A stretch of DNA of 64,000 nucleotides from Adineta ricciae (lineage: Eukaryota; Rotifera; Eurotatoria; Adinetida; Adinetidae), in the NCBI GenBank assembly GCA_905250025.1, contig CAJNOJ010000075.1, positions 62,001 to 126,000 of the forward strand, in the 5' to 3' direction. Positions 51,679 through 63,614 of the stretch are shown piece after piece. The notes below the pieces were generated by a model, which made no database searches, had not been told where the DNA came from, and saw nothing but the letters and a program-made list of their open reading frames with translations. The first letter of the stretch is position 1, and the number at the start of each line of letters is the position of its first letter. Both the position numbers and the translations under genes were made by a program.

Positions 51679-54501
51679 TCATCTTATCCATCCAATAATG
51701 GAAATCTAAATGTTCCAAGAATATTTACCAACAGCCAAAAAGAAGTTTTAAGGCTCATCGGTCAGCATTTACAAAGCGTTGGGCTAAAGTAAACGCATTG
51801 ATCTGCAAACGAAAACTAAAACAGAACGAAACTTTTATATTTCTAGTAAAACAGTTGATTTTCTTATTCATGAAAGTGGTTGTGTATTAGAACATGAACA
51901 AGCATCAAATTTTCGAGAATTGATCATGTCTGGAAAATGGACTGAAGTGAGTGATAAGGTTTTATTCGTCTACATACTCAGTATAACTTTTGCATACTTC
52001 TAGGCTCTTGTGGCACTTGAAAAACTTAAGCAATACATTGAAGAACGTGATGGTATTCAAGTAGGTTCATTCTTAATGAGGAACAGCATATGGAAGTTCA
52101 TCTTTGTATACATTTCTAGCAAATGAAATATTTGATCTTGGAACAGAAATATTTCGAATTAATCGAAGATAATCGTGCAATGGATGCGCTGCAATGTTTG
52201 AGAAATGAAATTCAAGGATTGAAGATTCGTATCGAACGAACACACGAATTAACAACGTATGACAATTGTCTACTAATATAAAACCATTGCCTTTTACTTA
52301 CGTAGATTTCTAATGTTCAATTCCATGAAAGATATGTACAGAGCATCGAACTGGAGCGGTAAAGGTTTTGCGTCTCGACAAAATCTCATGGAAAAACTGC
52401 AAAGTAGATCCAACATTTTTCTTTTGAAATCATTCAACATACAATGGCTTCTGTTTAGAATATCTCCCACCTGATATCATGTTACCTCCGAAGCGACTCG
52501 AAACACTTCTGTCTCAAGCTGTTGAATTACAACAAGAGCGATGTACATATCATGTTAAGCCAGGAAAACTGAAATTGGATGATGTTTCATTGCTTAAAGA
52601 TCATGCATGTAATAAGTACGTACGATAAATCACTAGAATTCTTTTTGTTAAATCTAATTCGATCTTTATAACTCGATCAGTTCATTGATCCGTTACGAAG
52701 TATGTATGTGCGTGTGTGTGTTCATAATAGATCAGAGATGAAAAAGCTAGTCTGAATTTTTCGACGACGGAAAGTGGTAATCATGCATAGATGTTCAGTA
52801 TTAGTAGAAGTATTGATACTGACATCTATATTTACTGTAACATTTGAACATCTCAAGCACATTTTGTCATAGTGAGTGTCAGTACACTGAATACACGTTT
52901 GCGGTGCTCGATAAAATGTAACTGCACATCCTACAGTGTATTATATAAAGTCATATGATGTTCCGAGAGCCTCACAATAACAAGATGTAGTTGAAATACT
53001 AATCAGCATGTCGATAGAAAGACGAGGTGATGGTCAGCCGTACATATAAAGTTGATATGATAGGAATTTTGACAACAATCGAGTTAAGTTTGAAGATGGG
53101 CTGTAAATTACTGGATGAAAGTCTGTCGATGTATTGATTGGGATATTTCCTTTAGGCAAACGTTTCCTTGTGTGACGATACAAACATTAACGGATCATTC
53201 AGATGAAGTATGGTTTTGTAAATTTTCTCCCGATGGTACTAAACTTGCAACTGGCTCAAAAGATGGATGTTTACAAGTCTACGATGTGGACATGGTGAGT
53301 CGATCGAACTGAAGCTAGTCAGAATACTAATTTTGTGGTTAAATACCTTTCAGGAAACGTACAAAATGAAATTACGCAAACAATTCGAAGGACATTCGTT
53401 TGGAATTGGTTGTATCGCATGGTGTCCATTCAGTCGCTACATCATCGCATGTGGAACGGATGAATGCAACGAAATATGGATTTGGGACGTTGAGGTAAAT
53501 TTGTAACACAAACAACAAAGTACACATATTCATGAAACCTCTCATCTATTTAGCAAGAAGAACAACGAGCACGTATGAATCATTCATCCGAAGATAGCCT
53601 TACTTGTGCGGCATGGTTACCATGTGGACAAAGATTTGTTTGCGGAGGATCACGTGGACAATTCTACTATTGTGTATGTGGACAAAAAAGGTGGACTAAG
53701 TAGTCGATTGAAGTTTTTAATTCTAGGATATTGACGGAAATGTTATCGACAGTTGGGAGGGTGTTCGTTTACAGTGCTTACATGTTACAAGTGATGGAAT
53801 TGTTCTGGCAGCTGATGCACAAAAACGTATTAGTTCTTATAAATTCGATAGTTTAACTGATCAACAAATGTATGTTCGCTGACATTTCGAATAACAGAAA
53901 AAGAATTTTGATGCGTTTAGTATTCACGAAGATCATCCCATTATGTCATTTACAGCTAGTAAGGATGGTCGATTAGGACTTCTTAACATCGCCACACAGG
54001 TAAAGACTTGAATTCGAGAAGAAAAGCTTGGTAGTAAAAATAAGATTTTTTGTAGGGTGTTCATCTCTGGGATTTACATGATAAGCAACTAGTTCGTAAA
54101 TATCAGGGTGTAACACAAGGTCATTATGTGAACCATGCCACATTCGGCGGACCTAACGAAGAATTTATTGCCAGTGGCAGTGAAGGTTAATATAATTATT
54201 TGATGCATTCAGTGAATTATCTTCCTTTTTTTCTCATAGATTCAAAAGTCTATTTGTGGCATCGTCGACAAGAACGTCCAATCATGGCCTTTTCAGGTCA
54301 TACACGTACTGTAAATTGTGTTACATGGCATCCAACGTTGCCATTACTTTTTGCATCAGCATCTGATGATGCTACAGTTCGCATTTGGTCTACACCTGAA
54401 CATCAAATGAAAACCGGTTTGTTTGCATAATCACTTCAGTACTAAATTTCTCTCTCTCTTCTCTTTTAGAATCATTGTCGGGCAATGAATCATCAACTTG
54501 A
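51679..54501 (+). CDS. WDR26: WDR26/GID7 (copy B, 5'-truncated at the junction)
   Basis: Starts abruptly at [16 protein letters not shown] in the first coding exon of copy A; the Ser-rich N-terminus is missing because the block begins here. All later exons, splice sites and WD repeats are intact, including the 540-bp intron. Differences at the protein level are few: Gln to His in the LisH-like part (LIHESG), Ser to Ala (NRAMDAL), Gln to Glu before TYKMK, Thr to Ala (IMAFSGH) and Ser to Gly near the C-terminus. This is far fewer than in the neighbouring receptor gene, as expected for a conserved complex subunit. It reads as a functional allele cut by the join, not a decayed pseudogene. Confidence 0.9.
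52790..52826 (+). repeat. Hairpin in WDR26 long intron (copy B)
   Basis: Counterpart of 44757-44793, with the same arms and a loop that differs at two positions. Confidence 0.5.
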
Positions 54502-56825
54502 TAAGATTTATTTATTTATCTTCAATGCTCATTTTCTGTTTGTACATGCACTTTAACATAAACTCTTCTTATTCTTAGTTCTGATTGTCTTTACGCGCTA
54601 TATCACTCTGTTCATTTGGCGTTGTTACTTATATGCACACATATACACGTACATGTTTTGTTTTCGTCTTTTTATCGCATTGTATGGGTCAAACATATTG
54701 AAAAATCTGTTTTCTTTTTTTTCACTCTATCTTTGTTTATAAATATATATGTATGTATATGTGTGTGAAACAAAAAAATTCTTTGATGTAGATCTTCTCT
54801 ATACTGAAAACAAAACCAAACAAGTTTTGAAATTCTTTCTTTTTTTCGATACGCCATACTGTTTGATTTCTCCTATTTCGTTAACGTATTTTGTATACAC
54901 GTAAAACACTCTCTTTTGTTTTGGTTCTCTTTGCTTTTTTTTAAATACTTTATTCGTGCTGTGCTGTTTCTTTGAATACGTATGCATAAAGACATGAAGA
55001 ACATTGAATGACTCTTTTAACGAATCATGATTTATATTCGATGCTCGTCGCAAGCCGTTTCCTTAGAAAGAACAGTCATGTACTTATTAAAAAAGATCTC
55101 AGTACAGCTATTTTCTTCGTCACCATCTCGAGTTAGATCAACACAATGCCTAGAATCTTAAGAAAGTGCTAAAGAACAAGATCGAATGCATTAGTTAATG
55201 CCATCAACAAGATTTATTATACGTCAACTGTAAGACTTATTGTAACCGATAGTAAATACATATACATATGAATGTTTCGATTGATTTGATGTGTTTTGCA
55301 AACAAAAACAAGCGACATTAGAATAGTGTATCACATGTAAAAGAAATTATTCAATATGAATCAATAATGTCATATGCTTTTATATTCGATGGTAACTTAC
55401 TAATCGAAAGACGATTTTGAAGAAATAATAGGGACACAGAACATATATATCTGTTGTTGACAAGAATAGTTATACTAATAGCAGCTGTTATATGTTGTCG
55501 ATGTTATTTTATAATACATTATCAGCAATAGATTGTTGTCGGATCGAACAGACTCGGAGTATCCAAATCAGAAGCAGCAATCTAAATGGGTTAAGTAAGT
55601 GCGAGATTGTCAATCTTGTCGTTATTATATTCGAACAGCAAAATTTGTTTCAAGGTAAGAAAAACTTGAGAGAGAGAAGTTTGACACGATGACATTGTTT
55701 TCATGTCATTAGAATAATTACGGAATAAATAGATTTGAAAACTGATCTAACTTTATTTCTTCGGTTAGTAAATTAAAGATGCATTAGTTTCGTAGTTCAT
55801 ACTGTGAGATAGTAATGTGTGTCTGTTTGATGATTATTTTGATGGTACCAGGTGGTGCGCTTCTTCGATATTTGTCAAGGACATTGTTTTGTCAATGTAC
55901 GACGATGATTGCATACATATGTCTATGAGTGTATTTATTCAGTTTTTGACTTGATTATGTCAAAAGAAAGATGTCTCGAACTTTCTTTCATCGGTTATTG
56001 TGTTCTTTTTTTTGCTAAATCAATGGAAACGTATGTGACGATTGATCGGAAAATCGATTTTTCTTACTTATTAATATCAAGGATAATGATGACTGTCTTA
56101 GACAAACATGTGATATTATCCCAATAATCAGTACGACGGTCATTAATCGCTTGTGCGTCATTACTCTATCTTCAGATGAAACAGAGCTTGAAAAACGAGG
56201 GATCTTAATGCGTAAGAAAATGTCGAATTCCACATATTTTTTTGACTAATGGAAAAGGGATCAGTGAGGAGAAGACATTGTTCCCTTTTTCTTTGCTTGT
56301 TGTTGTCGTAGAACAAGAATATATTACTCAACAACTACCGTGTAAGAGTTCGATTTTTGACATTTAATCTAATCATGTGGAGGAGCCTCTTTGTGTGCTT
56401 TTTAGCGGTAGAATGACGGTCTGATCTTTCTCTCGCTTCGAGGCTAATTACAGGTCAATTACACGTTTTATCCCTAGTGAGAAGATCTCTTGAAATATAG
56501 AAATGACAGAGAAAGAAAGAGAAGAAAAGCAGATAATTAAATGCTGGTTTTATAGTTTCCAGCGAGAGTAATAGAACTTCGTACTACTTCGCTATTGACG
56601 ATAAAATGAGCCCGAAATTCAATTAGATCCTTCTTTATTTGTTAAGTATATCTCTGATGTGTCAAGGACACGATTTATATGTCAATCGATCAATCGTGTG
56701 AGACAAAGACTAACATCAACTAATTGAATTCTATTTGAATTTCTTTCAGATAAGAGTTTATCTAAGAAAGATTGATGAAAAAACAGCTTCGTCGATGGTG
56801 ACTAACATTCTCAGTGTTGTCGTCA
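54502..56825. other. 2.3-kb intergenic region (copy B)
   Basis: Counterpart of 46479-48809, with scattered substitutions and short indels. No coding sequence is supported. Confidence 0.5.
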
Positions 56826-58623
56826 ATGTTAAATTGGTTCTCTCGTATCTCAACATGGCTATTTATCGAAATGCTAGCCACATTAATTCTAGTCATCTTA
56901 AATCTCATCATCCCGATGCTGATGATATTTTCTTCGTATCGTAATATCGTTAATTTCTACTTTTCAAGCGTCGCTTTGGCAAGCTCGTTAATTAATACTT
57001 TGTACCTCTTTTATCTCGTGCAATCACTTCGTTCAAAAGTTCTTCTTGATATCAATTGTCGTGCCATTTATTATCTCCAAGCGTCGTGCATTGTCGTTCT
57101 CGGTAAGTTTGTCTTGCATGATTATCGGATGAAGAAGTTCGTTGAATAGAAGCCATGTAATTGGCTCAATCGAATAAATCATGTGAAATGACGTTTGGAT
57201 GAGAAGAATTAACGCTTTCGTATGTTGCAATTCGAATTAGCGACTTAGTCAGATAGAAAAGTTTTGATAGTGCCTTTCCAAGCCAAGAATTCTGTTAGTT
57301 CCCGATAAAAATTAGTATTATCGTATCCTTGATCTTTCCTATGATATATCATGCAGTTCATTGCTAATCTTTATTGATCGCTGCAAGCTATAATTTATCT
57401 AAGATTGCTAATCATTGAATCGTTCAATTACACGAATCTTAACTATTTCTTGTGATTGAATCATTTCAGCATATACGGTCACTGCAATGCATGCTAATTT
57501 CGTCTTATCTTTGTTTCCGTCGTCAACTAAAACACAACGAACATGTTTGCAATCGTGTGGTGCAACTTTACGTCGATTTTTCCGTCGATTTTGCTTTTGT
57601 CTTGTCCTGTGTGTATGGTCATTTTCATTTACCTCCACGATTCCCCTATTGTACACAATCGATTCAAATGAAAAAGCACCTAAGCCTGTCTATTGTCCAG
57701 GCACCACGCAGATCAGTTATCTCGAAGAATGGTTTGATCGGAATCGTTTCACTCAAACTGTCGTGTTCTATTTAATACCTCTGTTAATCAGTTCATTTCT
57801 AACCTTGGTTGCTGTTTTAAAGATTCTTTACGATTGTTTCCAGTATATTTTTCTACGAATCAAAATGTCGAGATGTTCACCATGTCGACGGAGATATGTG
57901 TCCTATCAAGAACAGTCGGACTCCACACCTTACTCTGCAACGCTATTACAAACGTTAGGTCTTGCCGACGGAGGTGATGCACAAGATAATGTTAATATAA
58001 CGTCAGCCGATGATACTACGACATCACCATTGAGAAATTCGTCCTTTCAAGCCTGTGGACGATGGATTTCAACGACGTTTCTTCGTTTACTACTGGTGTT
58101 ATCGTGCTGTTTACTTGCGTGTATTTACCCTATTGCCATGCGTTTTTATCTCATTTATTTTTCTGTACTTGTACCCTTGGTGTTCGCTGTGCTTAATTAT
58201 TCTTTCGGACAATTAACACCCAATCAAGAACAGCAACAACAACAAGAGCAGCGGCAGCAGCAGAATCGCCAGACACAAGCGCAACCATCGATAACTGTTG
58301 AAAACCATCATGCAGATGCAACAAATTCAGCAGCAAGATCGTCGATAGCGACGTATAGTTCATTGAATCTGAATATTAGTAAATCACCAGCAACAGTCAC
58401 ACCTCCTATTATAACGGATCGAGATGAACAATTTGAATTACGTTCATCACTGATAGGAAATTTCTCGACTGAAAACGAAGAAACCTCGACATACCGGTCG
58501 GGTTCATCCACACCAATATCTGCTCAAAACAATCGGCCGACATCAGGACAAAACAAACGTAAATACTTCGCAAATCATCTTTATGAGAACACCCGAAGTC
58601 TTTTGGCGAAATCGAATGTTTGA
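56826..58623 (+). CDS. Seven-transmembrane GPCR-like receptor (copy B)
   Basis: Same two-exon structure as the copy at 48810, with an intron lacking the 115-bp insertion (exon 2 begins about 57470). The membrane spans are almost unchanged. Most of the roughly two dozen amino-acid differences lie in the intracellular loop after TM5 (for example GGDAQDNVNITSADD against GSDIQNNVNRTAADD) and in the Gln/Ser-rich tail. Each copy has one extra residue in the tail relative to the other. The frame is intact. Stronger conservation of the membrane core than of the tails indicates that both copies have been under purifying selection. Confidence 0.72.
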
Positions 58624-58716
58624 ACATACGGTTTTTGTTTTTCTTTTGTATTGATTTTTATTTCATATAGAATAGATAAACGAAAAATATGCGTACAGAT
58701 AAAAGAAGTCAGTCAT

Positions 58717-59142
58717 TCAATACCCATCAGTTTCACAGAGTTCCTCCTGTGTGGTCTTCAATCGTTGTCGTTCGAGATAGTTCTTCAATGGCCTCTTCTT
58801 CCGTGTTGTTCGTCGAACGTTTTCCGCTAAGATCAAATAATCCAGACGATTGAAATCGTTGAAAATCTTCGTTTTCGATTGTTGATGGTCAGTTTCCGTT
58901 TCCAGATGATTTTCTTCGTCGGTTTCATCGATTTCTGTTAACGTGACTGGTTGAGTTCGACAACGAAGGCTGTGACGAGAACGTGATGGTTGAGATGCTT
59001 GTCGCGACGGGGGATATTCGAGCACAATCGGTGGAATCTGCTCCAAACATGTTTTCGGATATCTTTCATCAGTAAAATGTTCGATATGCAACGAAATGTC
59101 AATTCGGTTTCGAATGGATGAAGATATCGTTGCCATTGTCAT
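58717..59142 (-). CDS. Small orphan protein, 141 aa (copy B)
   Basis: Counterpart of 50805-51224, starting MTMATISSSIRNRID. Nearly identical in sequence; the acidic and basic blocks are kept. The short candidate intron upstream is 34 bp here against 36 bp in copy A. The upstream Met-containing segment is therefore out of frame unless spliced, which favours the start at 59142 or real splicing of that segment. Function unknown. Confidence 0.6.
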   Translation of the reverse strand: MTMATISSSIRNRIDISLHIEHFTDERYPKTCLEQIPPIVLEYPPSRQASQPSRSRHSLRCRTQPVTLTEIDETDEENHLETETDHQQSKTKIFNDFNRLDYLILAENVRRTTRKKRPLKNYLERQRLKTTQEELCETDGY

Positions 59143-60576
59143 GATTATTGTAAAATCATACAGATCTAAAGATAACAGAAGAGAAAAAGGAGGACAAACT
59201 TATCAACATGTAATCACACCATTTATTCAAAAGAACAAAGGTCTTCCATCGCTGTATTCATTAAATACACACGCCGATGCCTAGACGACAACGATGAATA
59301 TGAAAGGTTATTCAATGATATTGTAATGAGGTCGTGATGATAGTATCTTCTGTAGATTTGTGTTCTTTTTTCTTGTAATTATATGTATTCTTTAATGCTT
59401 GTTATGTACGCGTATTAGGTTTACGAACAGATGGAAACATGTCGTCCTAAATCAGTCTACTAGTAATTTCTCTCTCTCTCTCTTTCTCTTTCTACTTCTC
59501 TATTGCGTGAGAACAAAGAGACTTTTGCGCACCGGCAGTCATCCCGTTCATTTTCTTATCTGTGACAAACGGTAATATTCATTTCTTTTGATTCTATTCA
59601 GAAAGAAAAGAACTGAGTAACTCTGCATCATTCAACATTTACTATTGTAATCTAGGTGTCCTTGCCTTTTCAGAATATATTTACCAGTAAATTCTATATG
59701 ACCTACGGTGTCTCTCCATCATCGTAATATAAGAAACTGACAAACATTCGATACCGATTACTTTCCTTTCTCTGCCTTTGCAAATACATTAGCAAAAGCT
59801 TATCTAAATCAAAGAAATGATAAACAATTCCTAGTCAATGTCAATGGCTATATGTGGTTCATTTTCGAGTAATGAAGTCAAAGATTAATCAACTGGTTAT
59901 TATTCATGAAAACAAGTGATTAGAAAGAGATCTTTGCCATCCGTCTTTTATACTGTGTTAATTCATCAATTTCGAGGCCGACAGACTCTTTTAATATTAT
60001 TCTAACAACAATGACTCATTAGGAAAATTAGATCTAGTCTACTGAATTCTCGTTCTTTCGCATTAGTTGAAAGATTAATATGCACATACACAAGAATCGA
60101 AAATTAACGTGCCTAAGAACTTCTGCATTCTATGTCATGTCGAATTCTTTTAAGGTCAGATCAACTAAATCCATGAGATGAAATGATCATTGACAAATTA
60201 GACAGGAAACCAAAGTAAAAGTCGTATAATCAGTTTTAGAAAATCATGGCATTAGATCAAGAAGCATGCTTAATTGCTTGACTGAGTCGGTACCTGGTAA
60301 TAGAAAAGAGCGTGTAACCATCAGTAGAGTTAACTGATACGACAGATGCATTCATGTAGTTTCGATATGTTGCATTAGTAGTGAATCGATTTTACATCAC
60401 TGACATCTTTCAGTGACGACTAAAGCCGAGTTACTTGTGCGTGTGTATGTGTGTGTTTTACACATTATGATTCATGACGAGGCTTGACAAATTACCAATG
60501 ATGATGCAATGACTCATGTTTTTCTTATAAATATGAAAAACGTTCGTTTTAGTTTAAACTAAAGAAGCGCAATACA
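59143..60576. other. Intergenic region between copy B and Thg1-like gene
   Basis: The duplicated part ends at about 59577; the remaining 1 kb is unique and AT-rich. No gene or structured RNA was recognised. It probably holds the promoter of the Thg1-like gene. Confidence 0.45.
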
Positions 60577-61527
60577 ATGTCGTTTGATATAGACGATAAA
60601 CAATTGTTAGATGATGAAAAACTTCTGGCTAGTCAAGTAAAACAACTTGAGTCAGTCAGTGATCAACGTCTCGACCCAGCGTATCCATTTGTTGTCCGTC
60701 TGGATGGTGTTTCGTTTCGAAATTATACGCGTGGTTTCAAAAAACCATTTGATCAACGTATGACTCGAGCATTTATTCGTACATCTGCTGATTTACTTCA
60801 ACGATTCAGTCCGTTGACCATCTTCTACGAGTCTGATGAAATCTCTCTTGTCTTCAATGCATGTCCAGTGCTCGAATCATCTGAGAAACATCCTCGCGAA
60901 CACATGTACTCTGGTCGAATACAGAAATTAGTCTCTGTGCTTGCTTCGTATACAGCAGCAAAGTTTAATAAATACATCAATGAAGAAGACTGGTCAGATA
61001 TAGAAAGTCCTCATGTGCGTGAACGTCTTCAAGCGCATTCGGCCTATTTCGATGGTCGAGCTTTTACCGTGCCTAATGTGTTTGCTGCTGTAGCGTCGAT
61101 CTATTGGCGTCATCGATATGATACATTGAAAAATGCGACATTAACGTACGCATTAAGTCATTATTCACAAAATGCTATCCTGGGAAAAAGTCCACATGAA
61201 TTACGTGATCTGATGCGTACGGAAAAGAATTGGGATATGCTTGCTGACGCACCGAAGAATATTATCTATGGTACGTTCTTAAAAAAAGAATTGTACGATT
61301 TAGAAAGCATGGATCGCAAAACTCAACAGAATGTCATTGTCAAACGTAGTCGAGTACGTGTTGGATCATTTAGTATGAGCAAATTGTTAGCAAACAATAA
61401 GGACAAAGTTGAATTTATTATGAGCAAATATTGGAATGAAGGAAACCCTAATGTTATGGACGTTGAAATACCTGATTGGTGGATGCAGTACTATCGGCAG
61501 CCAAATACATTAGTAAATGATGAATAA
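60577..61527 (+). CDS. Thg1-like protein (3'-5' nucleotidyltransferase family)
   Basis: Family of tRNA-His guanylyltransferase and related tRNA 5'-end repair enzymes that add nucleotides in the 3'-5' direction. It is a single exon of 316 residues. Catalytic-domain motifs are visible: VVRLDGVSFRNYTRGF (metal-binding Asp), PLTIFYESDEISLVF (second acidic motif), KLVSVLASYTAAKFN and YFDGRAFTVPN. The HINNLYN motif typical of true eukaryotic Thg1 is replaced (RYDTLKNATLTYAL). This places it with the Thg1-like proteins (TLPs), which repair tRNA ends rather than add G-1 to tRNA-His. It has no introns, unlike almost all neighbours, which allows horizontal origin or retroposition. The C-terminal segment (KRSRVRVGSFSMSKLL, then DWWMQYY) is longer than in the human enzyme. 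Confidence 0.85.
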   Translation: MSFDIDDKQLLDDEKLLASQVKQLESVSDQRLDPAYPFVVRLDGVSFRNYTRGFKKPFDQRMTRAFIRTSADLLQRFSPLTIFYESDEISLVFNACPVLESSEKHPREHMYSGRIQKLVSVLASYTAAKFNKYINEEDWSDIESPHVRERLQAHSAYFDGRAFTVPNVFAAVASIYWRHRYDTLKNATLTYALSHYSQNAILGKSPHELRDLMRTEKNWDMLADAPKNIIYGTFLKKELYDLESMDRKTQQNVIVKRSRVRVGSFSMSKLLANNKDKVEFIMSKYWNEGNPNVMDVEIPDWWMQYYRQPNTLVNDE

Positions 61528-61596
61528 ACATAGAAAAATTAAACTTTCATACATGTTCTTTTTGTTTACACGTTTGATACAGAACAAAAAATGACA

Positions 61597-61614
61597 GTGT
61601 GTGTGTGTGTGTGT
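61597..61614. repeat. (GT)n microsatellite
   Basis: Nine GT units in the 3' region of the Thg1-like gene. Confidence 0.8.
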
Positions 61615-62475
61615 CTTCTACTCAATGACATTGCATGTAACACATTGTCTTCATCTTGTTTCGTATTATCGCTGATGAATAAAATGATGACAGTTGCTGA
61701 AAATCCAGAGAGAAATTTGTTTTCATAACTGGAGCTCGATGACATACGAAATTAATAGAGGCGTCGTCTAGTCATCTCATTTTTATCACTCTGATTTCCT
61801 TGTTAGTTTTTGATAGTAAAAACCTTCGATTCCGACCGTTAAATCGCCATGTAATTTGCCTCGGCACAACTGTATTGAGTAAACAACAAAACTCAGATGT
61901 TCGGCAATTACATAGAAATCTGAAAAACATATCAACAAGAAACTTTCAAGATTTGAATGATTATTGAGACACTTCAAAACCAACTATCAATAATGAAATG
62001 ATAGCAATTTTGACAATATCTTTGTAGGTATCTTAATAGATCTAGTCAACTTGAATGAATAAGTCTGTATATTATCACAGTGATAGTACGAAAGAGAAGG
62101 CGCATTGAAGCATCCAAATGTATCTTTCTTTCGTTTATATCATTTTGAGGTTCATTATAAGAATCTGCAAAATCTATGCTGATATCTAATTCACATAGGA
62201 TCTCCTTTTACTGTTTTTGGAAAAAGATCTCGAACGCATTACGTAGGCGCTGGCTTATTAGATATTCGTAATTTCTCATGTTCATGATTTGTGATGTAGG
62301 ATCCATTGGAGTGGGGGCGCTGTTTTCTGTACTTTAAATTCAACAAGTAGGAGTAATTATATGCAGGTACATTGATTAGACCCGCACAGAATCATCTTAT
62401 AATCCGTATTTTTTCTTAACTGACTCGGTTCTAATACAACATAGAAATAGAAAATGACATACGAACAACGAAGAA

Positions 62476-62496
62476 ACACACACACACACACACACA
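62476..62496. repeat. (CA)n microsatellite
   Basis: About ten CA units, 3' of the Asn/Ser-rich gene. Confidence 0.8.
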
Positions 62497-62591
62497 TCAA
62501 AAGAAAGTTTGTGGTTTTTATTGAATGGCTGAAGAAGAAATGAAATGGAAAAGTCTTAAGGAGTTTTATTCTAATTTGCTTTGTTGTAGTT

Positions 62592-63614
62592 TCAACGACG
62601 TCGCATCGCATTGATAATGTGATTGCGTGGGTGATGATGATAATGATGGTGGTTATTATTATTATTATTTGAACGAATGGTTGTTCGGTTGGTGAAGGAT
62701 GTAGACGAAAATAAAGAAGTAGTCGAGGATGATGAAGACGACGACAAATCTTTAGCACTTGTCGTCGTCGTTGTAACTATTGAAGATGGATATTGCTTAG
62801 CGTGATGCATTCGTTCGAAGCGTGGTGCAATAAATTTTAATTTTTGACCACTCGCATTTGCTAAGTCATTAGTAATCGATGATAATGACGAAGAATTATT
62901 CTTCATTTTAACTATGGGCGTAGCTAATGGACTTGTTTGATTATTGCTTAGGGAGGTTGTCAGAGGTTTCGCTGCGGCCGCATAAGAAATACGTTTTGGC
63001 ATCAAGGTGTTCAGATTATTTTTACTATTATGATGATCATAATGTAAGGAGGATTGTTGCGAGTAATCACTACGACTGGCATCACTAGCGGATTGATACC
63101 CGTCATCTGTATCGGGTGTTGATGAACGATTTTGTGTTAATTTTTGTTGATTAAGAGTATTTTCGGACGATAAGGATAAATTAGACGAGACATGAGTAAT
63201 ATTTTTATCGATATTCATCGATAATAATGACTCGTCCGTATTATTATTATTATTATTATGAAGAGAACTAATCTCTTGATCATTATCATTCTCATCGTCC
63301 GCTGAGTAAATTTGTTTCATCGATGGATAGAGTAACGCAAGTAACCAACTGGGTAAACGCGTTGATAAATCGAAATCTTCATCCTTTATTTGTTGCTGGA
63401 TGCAAGACGATGAAGGCCGATAGAGATGAGAGTAAATTTCGGGTGAGTAGAGCAACCAATCCCAGCAGGCTGATGAAGATGTTGACAACATAGATGAGGA
63501 CGATGTCGGGTTTTGATTTACAGTAGTTGTGACGAGAGATGTTTTGGTTGGGGCAGCAATGATTGGGTTCCAATAGGTATTTGAGGTTTGGTGAGGTAAG
63601 GAAGATGATGACAT
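62592..63614 (-). CDS. Asn/Ser-rich orphan protein
   Basis: Not recognised. The frame from the ATG at 63614 runs 340 codons. It is dominated by Ser, Asn and Thr runs and ends with a His/Asn-rich stretch. Three islands look constrained: SWLLALLYPSMKQIYS, TPDTDDGYQSASDASRSD, and LKFIAPRFERMHHAKQ. No domain family can be named. The frame stays open upstream to a clear splice acceptor (CTTTCTAG, about 63669-63676), so another 5' exon probably lies further upstream, perhaps outside the window. AAT-type triplet repeats encode the Asn runs. Confidence 0.6.
   Translation of the reverse strand: MSSSSLPHQTSNTYWNPIIAAPTKTSLVTTTVNQNPTSSSSMLSTSSSACWDWLLYSPEIYSHLYRPSSSCIQQQIKDEDFDLSTRLPSWLLALLYPSMKQIYSADDENDNDQEISSLHNNNNNNTDESLLSMNIDKNITHVSSNLSLSSENTLNQQKLTQNRSSTPDTDDGYQSASDASRSDYSQQSSLHYDHHNSKNNLNTLMPKRISYAAAAKPLTTSLSNNQTSPLATPIVKMKNNSSSLSSITNDLANASGQKLKFIAPRFERMHHAKQYPSSIVTTTTTSAKDLSSSSSSSTTSLFSSTSFTNRTTIRSNNNNNNHHHYHHHPRNHIINAMRRR

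Larger units (their letters stand above)
51679..59577. repeat. 8-kb duplicated block, copy B
   Basis: Second version of 43654-51677, about 7.9 kb, in the same orientation. It begins inside a WDR26 exon and ends where the sequence becomes unique. Confidence 0.93.
61528..62591. other. Tail-to-tail intergenic region with (GT)n and (CA)n
   Basis: It lies between the Thg1-like gene (+) and the Asn/Ser-rich gene (-). (GT)n at about 61597-61614 and (CA)n at about 62476-62496. No gene is seen. Confidence 0.5.

Noticed and set aside
51679-54501. WDR26 copy B as a decayed pseudogene
   Set aside because: All exons and splice sites after the junction are intact; only the start is missing, at the ambiguous base.
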